From: an uncultured Gloeocapsa sp.
Lineage (GTDB): Bacteria; Cyanobacteriota; Cyanobacteriia; Cyanobacteriales; Gloeocapsaceae
Length of the DNA: 5,364 nucleotides
NCBI GenBank assembly: GCA_937930495.1
Contig: CALGKL010000195.1
Coordinates: 1 to 5,364 of the forward strand
Reading direction: 5' to 3'
How positions within the stretch are numbered: position 1 is the stretch's first letter; each line of letters starts with the position of its first letter. Of the stretch, positions 1 to 5,364 are shown one piece after another. The translations under genes and the position numbers were made by a program. The notes below the pieces were generated by a model. That model searched no databases. It saw nothing but the letters and a program-made list of their open reading frames with translations, and was not told where the DNA came from.

Positions 1-391
1 TGGCTAACTCGTATAATCTTTTTCCTCCTACAGAGATAGCGCTATAAGCTGGGGGAATTTGCTGAATTTCGCCGAGAAAATCAGCTAATTTAGCTTCAAT
101 TTCTGGCAAAGTTAAACCACTAGCTTCAACTTTGTCGATTATCTCTCCCTCTAAATCATCGGTAGTTGTTTTTACGCCGAAACGGATTAGAGCGCGATAG
201 ACTTTATCAGTAGGTAAAAAATTCACTAAGCGAGTCACTTTCCCTACCGCTATAGGTAATACTCCCGTAGCCAGAGGATCTAAAGTTCCCCCGTGTCCTA
301 CTTTTTTTAATCCTAACAACCGTCTAACTTTTGCTACACAATCGTGAGAAGTCCAACCCGATGGTTTATTTAAGTTCAAAAAACCGAGCAT
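1..391 (-). CDS. truB: tRNA pseudouridine(55) synthase TruB, N-terminal part (cut by left edge)
   Basis: Reading from the ATG at 391 down to the left edge gives 130 codons with no stop, the N-terminal part of a protein that is usually about 300 residues. TruB isomerises uridine 55 in the T-loop of tRNAs to pseudouridine in the cytoplasm. The start [15 protein letters not shown] is typical of the family. The catalytic motif [13 protein letters not shown] covers residues 34-46, with the nucleophilic aspartate at D38, followed by the GKVTR element. An active-site tyrosine lies at about Y65 (KVYRA), and the [20 protein letters not shown] block sits at 111-130. The C-terminal catalytic part and any PUA domain are outside the window. 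The ATG begins 1 nt after the stop of the upstream regulator gene and has no clear Shine-Dalgarno sequence, so translation is probably coupled. The identification is firm; only completeness is unknown. Confidence 0.95.
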   Translation of the reverse strand, partial: MLGFLNLNKPSGWTSHDCVAKVRRLLGLKKVGHGGTLDPLATGVLPIAVGKVTRLVNFLPTDKVYRALIRFGVKTTTDDLEGEIIDKVEASGLTLPEIEAKLADFLGEIQQIPPAYSAISVGGKRLYELA

Positions 392-392
392 T

Positions 393-1100
393 TCAAATAA
401 AAACCAGGGGTTTATCTTGAAAAGGAGCGAAAGCTTCCGCATCAAAACGGTAGAGAGTAGCGGGTCTTCCCGCTCCCCGGGAGGTTTTCTCTCCCGTATC
501 GAGTAAAAAGCCCAATTTCAGCAAACGACTGCGAAAATTGGAGTAATCAGCGAAATTTTCCCCCATAACGGTACTATAAAATTGGTATAAATCATTGAGA
601 GTAAATACTTCTGGTAAAACATCAAAAGCGATGGGGCTATATTCTAGTTTATTGCGTAAGCGTTGATAACCATAATTGAGAATCTGATTGTGATCAAAGG
701 CTAATTGGGGAACTTTTTTCACTTCATGCCAACTGCTATATTGGTTAAAGGGTGAGAGTAGTTTAGCTTCGGGATATCGGACTAAAGCAAAATAACTGAC
801 CGAGAGATAACGACACCCAAAACTATCGGGAGATTCCCTGGGGTCGCGGTTTGGTCCTCCAAAAGTATATAATTGTTCCAAATATAAGTTACTGACGCTA
901 ATTTTCTCAGCCAAAGTCCGATAGGCTGTTTTTTCTAGAGATTCTCCCTGACGGACGAGACTCCCTGGTAAACTCCATTTTCCTAAAAAAGGTTCTTCTC
1001 GTCTTTTGACTAAAAGTACTAGAAGACGATTAGTGACAGTATCTATGGAGAATATAACGTTATCGACTCCAACTTTAAAATCTGCTAGTGGTTGACTCAC
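393..1100 (-). CDS. nrtR: NrtR-type transcriptional regulator of NAD metabolism (degenerate Nudix domain plus winged helix)
   Basis: This 235-residue protein starts at a GTG that overlaps the nadD stop by 4 nt (GTGA). Residues 8-142 form a Nudix fold and residues about 155-220 a winged helix-turn-helix containing [12 protein letters not shown] and ending in GRPATLYRF. This architecture, together with the [10 protein letters not shown] segment at 79-88, is characteristic of NrtR, a family of DNA-binding repressors of NAD synthesis and salvage genes that sense ADP-ribose-type ligands. The Nudix box (GX5EX7REUXEEXGU) falls at 47-69 but is degraded: S47 replaces G, T62 the E of RE, K66 the second E of EE, and S68 G; E53, R61 and E65 remain. 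Hydrolase activity is therefore probably lost and ligand binding kept, as known for many NrtR proteins. Its place directly after nadD supports a role in NAD control. The alternative, a catalytically active Nudix hydrolase, seems less likely. Targets cannot be read from this window. Confidence 0.85.
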   Translation of the reverse strand: MSQPLADFKVGVDNVIFSIDTVTNRLLVLLVKRREEPFLGKWSLPGSLVRQGESLEKTAYRTLAEKISVSNLYLEQLYTFGGPNRDPRESPDSFGCRYLSVSYFALVRYPEAKLLSPFNQYSSWHEVKKVPQLAFDHNQILNYGYQRLRNKLEYSPIAFDVLPEVFTLNDLYQFYSTVMGENFADYSNFRSRLLKLGFLLDTGEKTSRGAGRPATLYRFDAEAFAPFQDKPLVFI

Positions 1101-1687
1101 GACTGCCGATATAATCTCTTCTGGTTGATATAATTAGCTACAGCTTCGGTTAACATGGTTTGGTCTTTCTTTTCACGATAGTTAGTAGAGGAAATAGCGG
1201 GAACCGCAAATTGAGCGATCGCGTACTTCCCCCCGAGACTATTGAGCTTTTCTAGAGATTGACTTTTAATCGGATATCCTTGACGAGGTACAATCAGAAT
1301 TTCCACCTGTTTTAGTAACTCCTCAATTTTATACCAACTGGCTATTTGTTCGACCAAATCCGAGCCTATGACCATAGTATAATCTGCTTGGGAACCCCAG
1401 ATTTGTTTGGCTTGTTGTAGACTATTTAAGCTACGGCGATCGCTCAGGTCTTTTCGTAGGACAATGTTTTCCGAGTTATTTATTTCCTCTATTAACAAGG
1501 CTAACATTTTTTGACGTTCTTCTAGGGGAGTTTGATGTTGTTTGAAGGGGTTATCGGAAGCCCATACCGCTACTAGATCATAATTTTGGGATAATCCAGT
1601 GAGGATTTCCTGATGTCCCGCGGTGGGTGGATCAGCGCTTGTCCCAAATAGAGCTATTTTTAGGTTTTTACCTGGATTTTCGGACAT
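1097..1687 (-). CDS. nadD: Nicotinate-nucleotide adenylyltransferase (NadD-type)
   Basis: This 196-residue protein has the length usual for NadD, which joins ATP and nicotinate mononucleotide to give deamido-NAD in the cytoplasm, the step before NAD synthetase. A Rossmann-type nucleotidyltransferase start is seen at 10-25 (KIALFGTSADPPTAGH). The (H/T)xGH signature is TAGH at 22-25, with threonine where most NadD proteins have histidine. Further family elements are NPFKQ at 46-50, VIGSDL at 106-111, SWYKIEELL at 117-125, VPRQGY at 133-138 and the ATP-binding ISSTNYR at 165-171 (usually SSTxIR). The ATG lies 2 nt after the stop of the oxidoreductase gene, and the 3' end overlaps the NrtR start by 4 nt, so it sits inside a tight operon. 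I cannot tell from sequence alone whether it prefers the acid (NaMN) or amide (NMN) substrate; the neighbouring NrtR supports a role in NAD synthesis. Confidence 0.87.
   Translation of the reverse strand: MSENPGKNLKIALFGTSADPPTAGHQEILTGLSQNYDLVAVWASDNPFKQHQTPLEERQKMLALLIEEINNSENIVLRKDLSDRRSLNSLQQAKQIWGSQADYTMVIGSDLVEQIASWYKIEELLKQVEILIVPRQGYPIKSQSLEKLNSLGGKYAIAQFAVPAISSTNYREKKDQTMLTEAVANYINQKRLYRQS
1215..1222. repeat. HIP1 octamer GCGATCGC (in nadD)
   Basis: This is an exact copy of the highly iterated palindrome 1 found at high density in many cyanobacterial chromosomes. It lies within the nadD coding region and supports a cyanobacterial origin. Confidence 0.9.
1436..1443. repeat. HIP1 octamer GCGATCGC (in nadD, second copy)
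   Basis: A second exact HIP1 copy lies in nadD, about 220 bp from the first, with the flanks GGCGATCGCT. Confidence 0.9.
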
Positions 1688-1689
1688 TT

Positions 1690-3213
1690 TTAGGTACGTA
1701 ATAAAGATAAATGTTTCTCAATAGGAGTGAGGGTATTAGCGAGAATCATGCCACTAGCAGCGACAGCGGGGATACCGATACCCGGGAAAGTAGAATCACC
1801 ACAACAGAATAAACCAGGTAAGGGGGTATGATTACCAGGGAAAGATCCTTGATCTGCTTTTAAAGCAGGTCCGTAAGATCCTCGGTAACGACGTAAGAAA
1901 CGTTCATGGGTCAGAGGAGTTCCCACCAAAGTCACCTCACAACGACTACGAATATCTGGGATAATCTTTTCGAGAGCTTGCCACATTACCTCGGCTCGTT
2001 TTTGTTTGAGTTGTTGATAAGCTCGACTATTTCTCTCTAAATTAGCCCATAATTCATAGGGTTCGGTAGCAGGGGTATAAACGTGAATGACCTGTTTCCC
2101 CACAGGAGCCAAACTAGGATCTAAGACCGAAGGGATAGATATGGCTACTAGATTTTGGGGAGCTGTCAACTGCCAATTTTTGAGGACAATGTAATGACAT
2201 CCTAAGTTTTGGGGTAAATCTGTCCCATCGATCCCGAGATGAAGATGTAAAAAACTGTCACATGGTGGCGTATTAGCCCGTTGGCGTCGATAATCCTCGG
2301 GTAGGGTAGATGGAGGTAATAAATCCAGGGTATTCCAGACGGAAGCGTTAGAAATCACTGCTTTTGTGGCTCTAATTTCTGAACCATTGCGCAATTTGAC
2401 CCCCACGGCGCGTTGTTTTTCGACGATTATCTCGCTGACGTGAGCGTTTAATTGTAATTTACCGCCGTATTTTTCTAAACCTCTGACTAAAGCGCTGGCG
2501 ATCGCCCCACTTCCCCCCACAGGATAATCTAAAGCGACGTGAGGACGATACCAATCAGCGAACATAAAAGCCACTTCAGCGGCGCTAGTATGTTCTAAAG
2601 GCAATCCTGAGAGTAAAAAACAGAGTAGATTCAGCCAGTTATAGACAAAAGGATCAGTAACTATCCCCTTAATCACTCGGTCAAAAGCACCGGTTAACAG
2701 AGGTATTTGGCCTAGATAGGGTAACATTGAGGGGAGAAACTTACCCAGGGTAAATATCGCGCCTAAATCGGTGCGTACTGCAGCGGTAGGAATTTTCATT
2801 ACCGCTTCCGAGAGAGGAGCGATCGCTGTTAACAGCTGACGCCATTGTTGGACTGCTGCTTCTCCCCTTAACTTTAACAGAATTTCTTCGAACTGATTTG
2901 AGCCTACTTCGGCGTTGAAATAACCCTCCGGGAGGAAACAACCCCAACTGTTATACTGTACCCAATCCACATCTTCTTTGATAGCGTCTAACACCTGTCT
3001 GAGGGGATTAGGGGAAGGGGAATAGGATAGACCTGAGTAGAGGGAAGGTCCTGAGTCAAATTTATATCCCTGACGTTCAAAACCATGGGCTGCTCCTCCG
3101 GGTAGGGAGTGACTTTCACAGACGGTCACTTTAAAACCATAGTAAGCCAAAAGGGCGCCACAACAAAGACCACCTACCCCACTCCCGATAATGACTATCT
3201 CTGTTTTTTCCAT
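1690..3213 (-). CDS. FAD-dependent oxidoreductase of the phytoene desaturase / carotenoid isomerase (CrtI/CRTISO/RetSat-like) family
   Basis: This 507-residue flavoprotein has the family's usual length. The N-terminal dinucleotide-binding fold shows IVIIGSGVGGL at 6-16 (GxGxxG at 10-15), with the ribose-binding acid E33 in VCESHSLPGGAAHGFE, and then YKFDSGPSLYSG at 50-61. The substrate-domain element YPVGGSGAIASALVRGLEKYGG lies at 230-251. The C-terminal FAD motif is at 469-488, with key residues CGD at 471-473 and GIGIPAV at 478-484. The family desaturates, isomerises or saturates conjugated polyenes such as carotenoids and retinol. The protein does not closely resemble the cyanobacterial CrtH N-terminus as I recall it; it looks nearer to the uncharacterised plant and cyanobacterial carotenoid-isomerase-like branch, so I give no symbol and no substrate. 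A moderately hydrophobic stretch around 150-206 may aid membrane association. The ATG lies only 2 nt after the kaiC stop (TAATTATG), suggesting co-transcription and translational coupling with the clock gene. Confidence 0.85.
   Translation of the reverse strand: MEKTEIVIIGSGVGGLCCGALLAYYGFKVTVCESHSLPGGAAHGFERQGYKFDSGPSLYSGLSYSPSPNPLRQVLDAIKEDVDWVQYNSWGCFLPEGYFNAEVGSNQFEEILLKLRGEAAVQQWRQLLTAIAPLSEAVMKIPTAAVRTDLGAIFTLGKFLPSMLPYLGQIPLLTGAFDRVIKGIVTDPFVYNWLNLLCFLLSGLPLEHTSAAEVAFMFADWYRPHVALDYPVGGSGAIASALVRGLEKYGGKLQLNAHVSEIIVEKQRAVGVKLRNGSEIRATKAVISNASVWNTLDLLPPSTLPEDYRRQRANTPPCDSFLHLHLGIDGTDLPQNLGCHYIVLKNWQLTAPQNLVAISIPSVLDPSLAPVGKQVIHVYTPATEPYELWANLERNSRAYQQLKQKRAEVMWQALEKIIPDIRSRCEVTLVGTPLTHERFLRRYRGSYGPALKADQGSFPGNHTPLPGLFCCGDSTFPGIGIPAVAASGMILANTLTPIEKHLSLLRT
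2498..2505. repeat. HIP1 octamer GCGATCGC (in the oxidoreductase gene)
   Basis: An exact HIP1 copy in the ten-base form GGCGATCGCC lies inside the FAD-oxidoreductase gene, near the codons for the conserved GGSGAIASALV segment. Confidence 0.9.
2819..2826. repeat. HIP1 octamer GCGATCGC (in the oxidoreductase gene, second copy)
   Basis: A fourth exact HIP1 copy also lies in the oxidoreductase gene. I found none in the visible parts of kaiA, kaiB, kaiC, nrtR or truB. Confidence 0.9.
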
Positions 3214-3215
3214 AA

Positions 3216-4778
3216 TTAGTCGTCTTCAGTTTTATCTTTAACGCTTCTGACGATCCGGGATAAATCGCTTTTTTCATCCACACTAATTTTCGTAGGTGAA
3301 CCACTGATAATCCGTTCATAGTTACGAAAAGATTCTTTAATCTCAGGACCATCTTGACTGATTGTGTACTCTCTAATCCCTTTGTCGTGCCAGGAGCCAC
3401 GCATTTTAAAGACGTTTATAGCGCGGGACATTTCCCCACGAATTTCCACGTATTGAAGCATAATAATCGTATCGGTGATGGTGGAGATATGGGATTCAGT
3501 GATCGAGTGAGCTCCCATAAACTGGTCTGTGGTATTGGTAAAGAATCCGGTGATTTCTTCTTGTTTAGCGTAACCTGTTACTCCAATCACGAATTGTCTG
3601 AAAGCGTTGTTAGTTACACCTCTAGCCATTGCTGAGAGGGAGTCAATAGCGATACGAGAGGGTTTAAAGTCTGCTATTTCCGATTTTATCATCTGGAGGT
3701 GGTCTTCTAATCCTGCTGATTCGGGATAACAACAGATTAGCTTGAGTAGTCCTTTTTTCTCCATCTCTTCAAAATCTATCCCCCAGGAGTAAGCGTTACG
3801 GGATAGTTGGGCTCTTGATTCTTCGTAGGCGAATAAAATCGCCCTTTCGCCTTGACGACAACCTTCTTGCAGAAATTTACTGACTAACAGGGTTTTACCC
3901 GTACCGGTAGCACCTGTAGCCAAGATAATCGAATCTTTGAAGAATCCTCCTCCACACATATCATCGAGGGTTTTAATCCCTGAAGAGATGCGTACATTAG
4001 ACGAGCGCTGGGTAAGTCGCATCGCTCCGAGGGGAAAGATATTGATTCCATCTTTGGTGATGGTAAAGGGATATTCTCCTTTCATATGGGTTGTCCCTCG
4101 TAGTTTTAATATTTCTATCGTCCGACGGCGGCGTTCTCCTTCTAGTACATTACGCACTATGACTACGTTATCGGAGACGAACTCTTCTACCCCATACCGG
4201 GCGACTAGTCCATATTCTTCGATCCTTTCGGTGGTCATAATCGAAGTCACTCCTAGGTGTTTGAGTCTAGCTACTAGGCGAAAAATTTCCCTTCTGACTA
4301 CTGAGGCTGGATCGTACTGTTGAAATACTGCGGTTACTGAATCTACAGATACCAGTTTAGCTTTATATTTACGAATTGCGTATTGTATTCTCTCGATTAG
4401 GGCTGATAGGTCGAAGTTACCAACTACTTCCTGACCCTCCGGATCGGGTGAGGCGTCAAGTATAAACAGTTTACCATCCTGAATCAGTTGTGCTAGATCC
4501 CAACCAAAACTATAGGCGTTTTGGATAATATCTGCTGGGGATTCTTCAAAAGTTACGAATAGACCGGGATAATCAAAGTATTTTATCCCATTATATAAAA
4601 ATTGAATAGCAATCAGAGTTTTTCCTGTTCCGGAGGTACCACTTACTAGGGTGGTTCTGCCGATGGGCATTCCCCCGTGGGTGATTTCGTCGAAACCTTC
4701 GATCATGGTCCGGAGTTTGCGCACTCCTTTGATTGCTAGTTCTTCTTTTTCTTGTCCTTCGGCATTTGGTTGATTCAT
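3216..4778 (-). CDS. kaiC: Circadian clock ATPase / autokinase / autophosphatase KaiC
   Basis: This 520-residue protein aligns along its length with Synechococcus elongatus KaiC (519 residues), offset by +1. It is a tandem RecA-like double-domain ATPase that forms hexamers and is the core of the cyanobacterial oscillator. In the CI domain the Walker A motif is GTSGTGKT at 47-54, with catalytic glutamates E78/E79 and the D146-S147 pair that governs slow ATP hydrolysis. In CII the Walker A motif is GATGTGKT at 289-296, with E319/E320. The phosphorylation sites S432 and T433 (S431/T432 in S. elongatus) are present in HISTITDT, with T427 nearby. The C-terminal SGSPTKISVD (492-501) contains the KaiA-responsive A-loop region, followed by a charged tail. 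Y403 corresponds to the period-setting Y402. All these residues are intact, so it should be an active KaiC1-type clock kinase. It follows kaiB by 65 nt; the ATG has no clear Shine-Dalgarno sequence, but alignment at KLRTMIEGFDEI supports this start. Confidence 0.99.
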   Translation of the reverse strand: MNQPNAEGQEKEELAIKGVRKLRTMIEGFDEITHGGMPIGRTTLVSGTSGTGKTLIAIQFLYNGIKYFDYPGLFVTFEESPADIIQNAYSFGWDLAQLIQDGKLFILDASPDPEGQEVVGNFDLSALIERIQYAIRKYKAKLVSVDSVTAVFQQYDPASVVRREIFRLVARLKHLGVTSIMTTERIEEYGLVARYGVEEFVSDNVVIVRNVLEGERRRRTIEILKLRGTTHMKGEYPFTITKDGINIFPLGAMRLTQRSSNVRISSGIKTLDDMCGGGFFKDSIILATGATGTGKTLLVSKFLQEGCRQGERAILFAYEESRAQLSRNAYSWGIDFEEMEKKGLLKLICCYPESAGLEDHLQMIKSEIADFKPSRIAIDSLSAMARGVTNNAFRQFVIGVTGYAKQEEITGFFTNTTDQFMGAHSITESHISTITDTIIMLQYVEIRGEMSRAINVFKMRGSWHDKGIREYTISQDGPEIKESFRNYERIISGSPTKISVDEKSDLSRIVRSVKDKTEDD

Positions 4779-4843
4779 TCGTGGATATTTTAAAATAGGT
4801 CGTTAAAACTTGTTTAATCTATTAGACATTATTTCTGGGCTTT
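4779..4843 (-). other. kaiB-kaiC intergenic gap
   Basis: These 65 nt of AT-rich sequence separate the kaiB stop from the kaiC start. There is no GC-rich hairpin with a T-run, so I see no terminator and expect kaiB and kaiC to be on one transcript, as in other cyanobacteria. The gap contains an imperfect dyad at 4803-4817 (TTAAAAC, TT, GTTTAA), with one extra base in one arm. Its meaning is unknown. Confidence 0.6.
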
Positions 4844-5158
4844 TTACATTTCAAAGTCTCTTTCGGTGATTTCTTCGTAGAGCAAGTCTAAGCCGATTAA
4901 AACTCTTTCGCGATCCGAGAGATCTCCGATAATCTTTCTGACTGGAGGAGGTAGTATTTTAGCTAATGTTGGGGTCGCTAGTATTTTATCTTCTTCAGCT
5001 AGTTGGGGGTTTTTGAGAACATCAATTACTTTTAGAGCATAAACACCATGAAATTCTTGTTCGAGAATATTTTTGAGCATTTTTAAGGCTCTCACTGAGT
5101 TCGGAGTGTTCCCCGCTACGTAGAGTTTTAAGACATAAGTTTTTTTGAGTGCGTTCAT
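4844..5158 (-). CDS. kaiB: Circadian clock protein KaiB (fold-switching, thioredoxin-like)
   Basis: The ATG at 5158 gives 104 residues, the normal KaiB length (S. elongatus 102), starting [21 protein letters not shown]. An in-frame TTG at 5197 would add 13 residues ([13 protein letters not shown]) that have no counterpart in the family, so the inner ATG is preferred. KaiB moves from an inactive tetramer to a thioredoxin-like monomer that binds the CI ring of phosphorylated KaiC, sequesters KaiA, and engages output kinases. Sequence identity with known KaiB is very high across [27 protein letters not shown] and [17 protein letters not shown]. Residues tied to fold switching are present: P63, the P70-P72 run, G89 and D91 (the positions mutated in the fold-switched G89A and D91R variants of Thermosynechococcus). 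The C-terminus [10 protein letters not shown] is acidic, as usual. It lies between kaiA (72-nt gap) and kaiC (65-nt gap). Confidence 0.98.
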   Translation of the reverse strand: MNALKKTYVLKLYVAGNTPNSVRALKMLKNILEQEFHGVYALKVIDVLKNPQLAEEDKILATPTLAKILPPPVRKIIGDLSDRERVLIGLDLLYEEITERDFEM

Positions 5159-5211
5159 TTTATTAAAAGGTTTTTTCTGGTGAAGAAAAATCTCCAATCA
5201 AACAGGTATCT

Positions 5212-5241
5212 AGTATAGCATATATATGCTCTATAATTCAA
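5212..5241 (-). promoter_or_regulatory. Candidate sigma-70-type promoter for kaiB-kaiC and downstream genes
   Basis: On the minus strand an extended -10 element reads TGCTATACT: the hexamer TATACT at 5217-5212 (5 of 6 matches to TATAAT) with TGC at 5220-5218. A -35-like TTGAAT (4 of 6) lies at 5241-5236, with an 18-nt spacer, inside the last codons of kaiA. A start of transcription near 5205 would leave a leader of about 47 nt before the kaiB ATG. In S. elongatus a separate, strongly rhythmic kaiBC promoter lies in the same kaiA-kaiB gap, which supports the position. I could not recognise an RpaA or RpaB site. Confidence 0.45.
5217..5230. repeat. 14-bp perfect palindrome between kaiA and kaiB
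   Basis: AGCATATATATGCT is a perfect inverted repeat that begins directly after the kaiA stop codon. Its downstream edge shares four bases (TGCT) with the proposed extended -10 element. It could be a site for a dimeric DNA-binding protein or an easily melted promoter-upstream segment. It lacks the GC-rich stem and T-run of an intrinsic terminator. A chance AT-rich palindrome is possible. Confidence 0.6.
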
Positions 5242-5364
5242 AAGGTAATTCTTCCCTGGGAATAGAACGCCGATACATTTCACACAAATGGGCAATAATG
5301 TCTATTAGGGCTAGTCGATAATCTAGTAAGATTTCTTCGTTTCTTCCCTCTAGTTTAAGTTGTT
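5231..5364 (-). CDS. kaiA: Circadian clock protein KaiA, C-terminal end (cut by right edge)
   Basis: The frame that is open from the right edge (first full codon at 5362) to a TAG at 5233-5231 encodes the last 43 residues of KaiA. The segment LEGRNEEILLDYRLALIDII followed by AHLCEMYRRSIPREE matches the C-terminal four-helix domain of KaiA, which dimerises and binds the KaiC tail peptide to promote autophosphorylation. The N-terminal pseudo-receiver domain is outside the window. After RRSIPRE the protein carries a short extra tail (ELPFEL); S. elongatus KaiA ends close to that point. The gene is in the usual position upstream of kaiB with a 72-nt gap. Confidence 0.95.
   Translation of the reverse strand, partial: QLKLEGRNEEILLDYRLALIDIIAHLCEMYRRSIPREELPFEL

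Noticed and set aside
2741..2947. Minus-strand 68-codon frame inside the oxidoreductase gene
   Set aside because: It is an out-of-frame shadow of the real gene, with a low-complexity basic and serine-rich translation.
3214..3215. Possible end of the kai operon after kaiC
   Set aside because: I looked for a terminator between kaiC and the next gene, but only 2 nt separate them and I noticed no hairpin with a T-run around the junction.
3131..3400. Minus-strand frame across the kaiC-oxidoreductase junction
   Set aside because: It overlaps two well-supported genes in another frame, and its product has no family features.
3354..3635. Plus-strand open frame of 93 codons opposite the 3' part of kaiC
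   Set aside because: It is an antisense shadow of kaiC with no recognisable domain.
3937..4323. Plus-strand open frame of 128 codons opposite kaiC
   Set aside because: It lies wholly antisense to the strongly conserved kaiC, its translation resembles no family I know, and no promoter or start context supports it.
5159..5197. In-frame TTG start that would lengthen KaiB by 13 residues
   Set aside because: The extra residues match nothing in the KaiB family. The ATG at 5158 gives the normal length and N-terminus, although a GGAG-like run near the TTG codon was noted.
5159..5230. Intrinsic terminator after kaiA
   Set aside because: The only stem-forming element is the AT-only-core palindrome at 5217-5230, which lacks a GC-rich stem and a following T-run, so it is better read as a regulatory or chance element.

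Overview
This window is a cyanobacterial circadian-clock locus. Every real gene lies on the minus strand, so transcription runs from right to left. The cyanobacterial origin is clear from near-textbook KaiC and KaiB proteins, the last 43 residues of KaiA, and four copies of the octamer GCGATCGC (HIP1), which is abundant in many cyanobacterial genomes. The moderately AT-rich composition and the complete kaiA-kaiB-kaiC set point to a unicellular, Cyanothece/Gloeothece/Microcystis-like lineage. That placement is a guess.

Layout in transcriptional order: the 3' end of kaiA (cut by the right edge); a 72-nt gap with a plausible promoter for kaiB and kaiC; kaiB; a 65-nt gap; kaiC; an FAD-dependent oxidoreductase of the phytoene desaturase/carotenoid isomerase family; a NadD-type nicotinate-nucleotide adenylyltransferase; a Nudix/winged-helix regulator of the NrtR type; and the 5' end of truB (cut by the left edge). 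From kaiC onward the genes are packed very tightly, with gaps of 2 nt and 2 nt, a 4-nt overlap and a 1-nt gap. No terminator-like hairpin or obvious promoter lies between them. No stretch of more than 300 bases lacks a gene.

KaiA, KaiB and KaiC form the post-translational oscillator: KaiA stimulates KaiC phosphorylation, and KaiB switches fold, binds KaiC and sequesters KaiA. All signature residues visible here are intact, so the clock proteins look functional. The most notable point is what follows kaiC: a flavoenzyme, an NAD-synthesis enzyme, its probable pathway regulator and a tRNA pseudouridine synthase, apparently read through from the clock genes. If they are co-transcribed, NAD-cofactor supply would be under rhythmic kaiBC transcription in this organism. 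That is an inference from spacing alone. I see no mobile element, CRISPR array, RNA gene or wholly unknown gene here.
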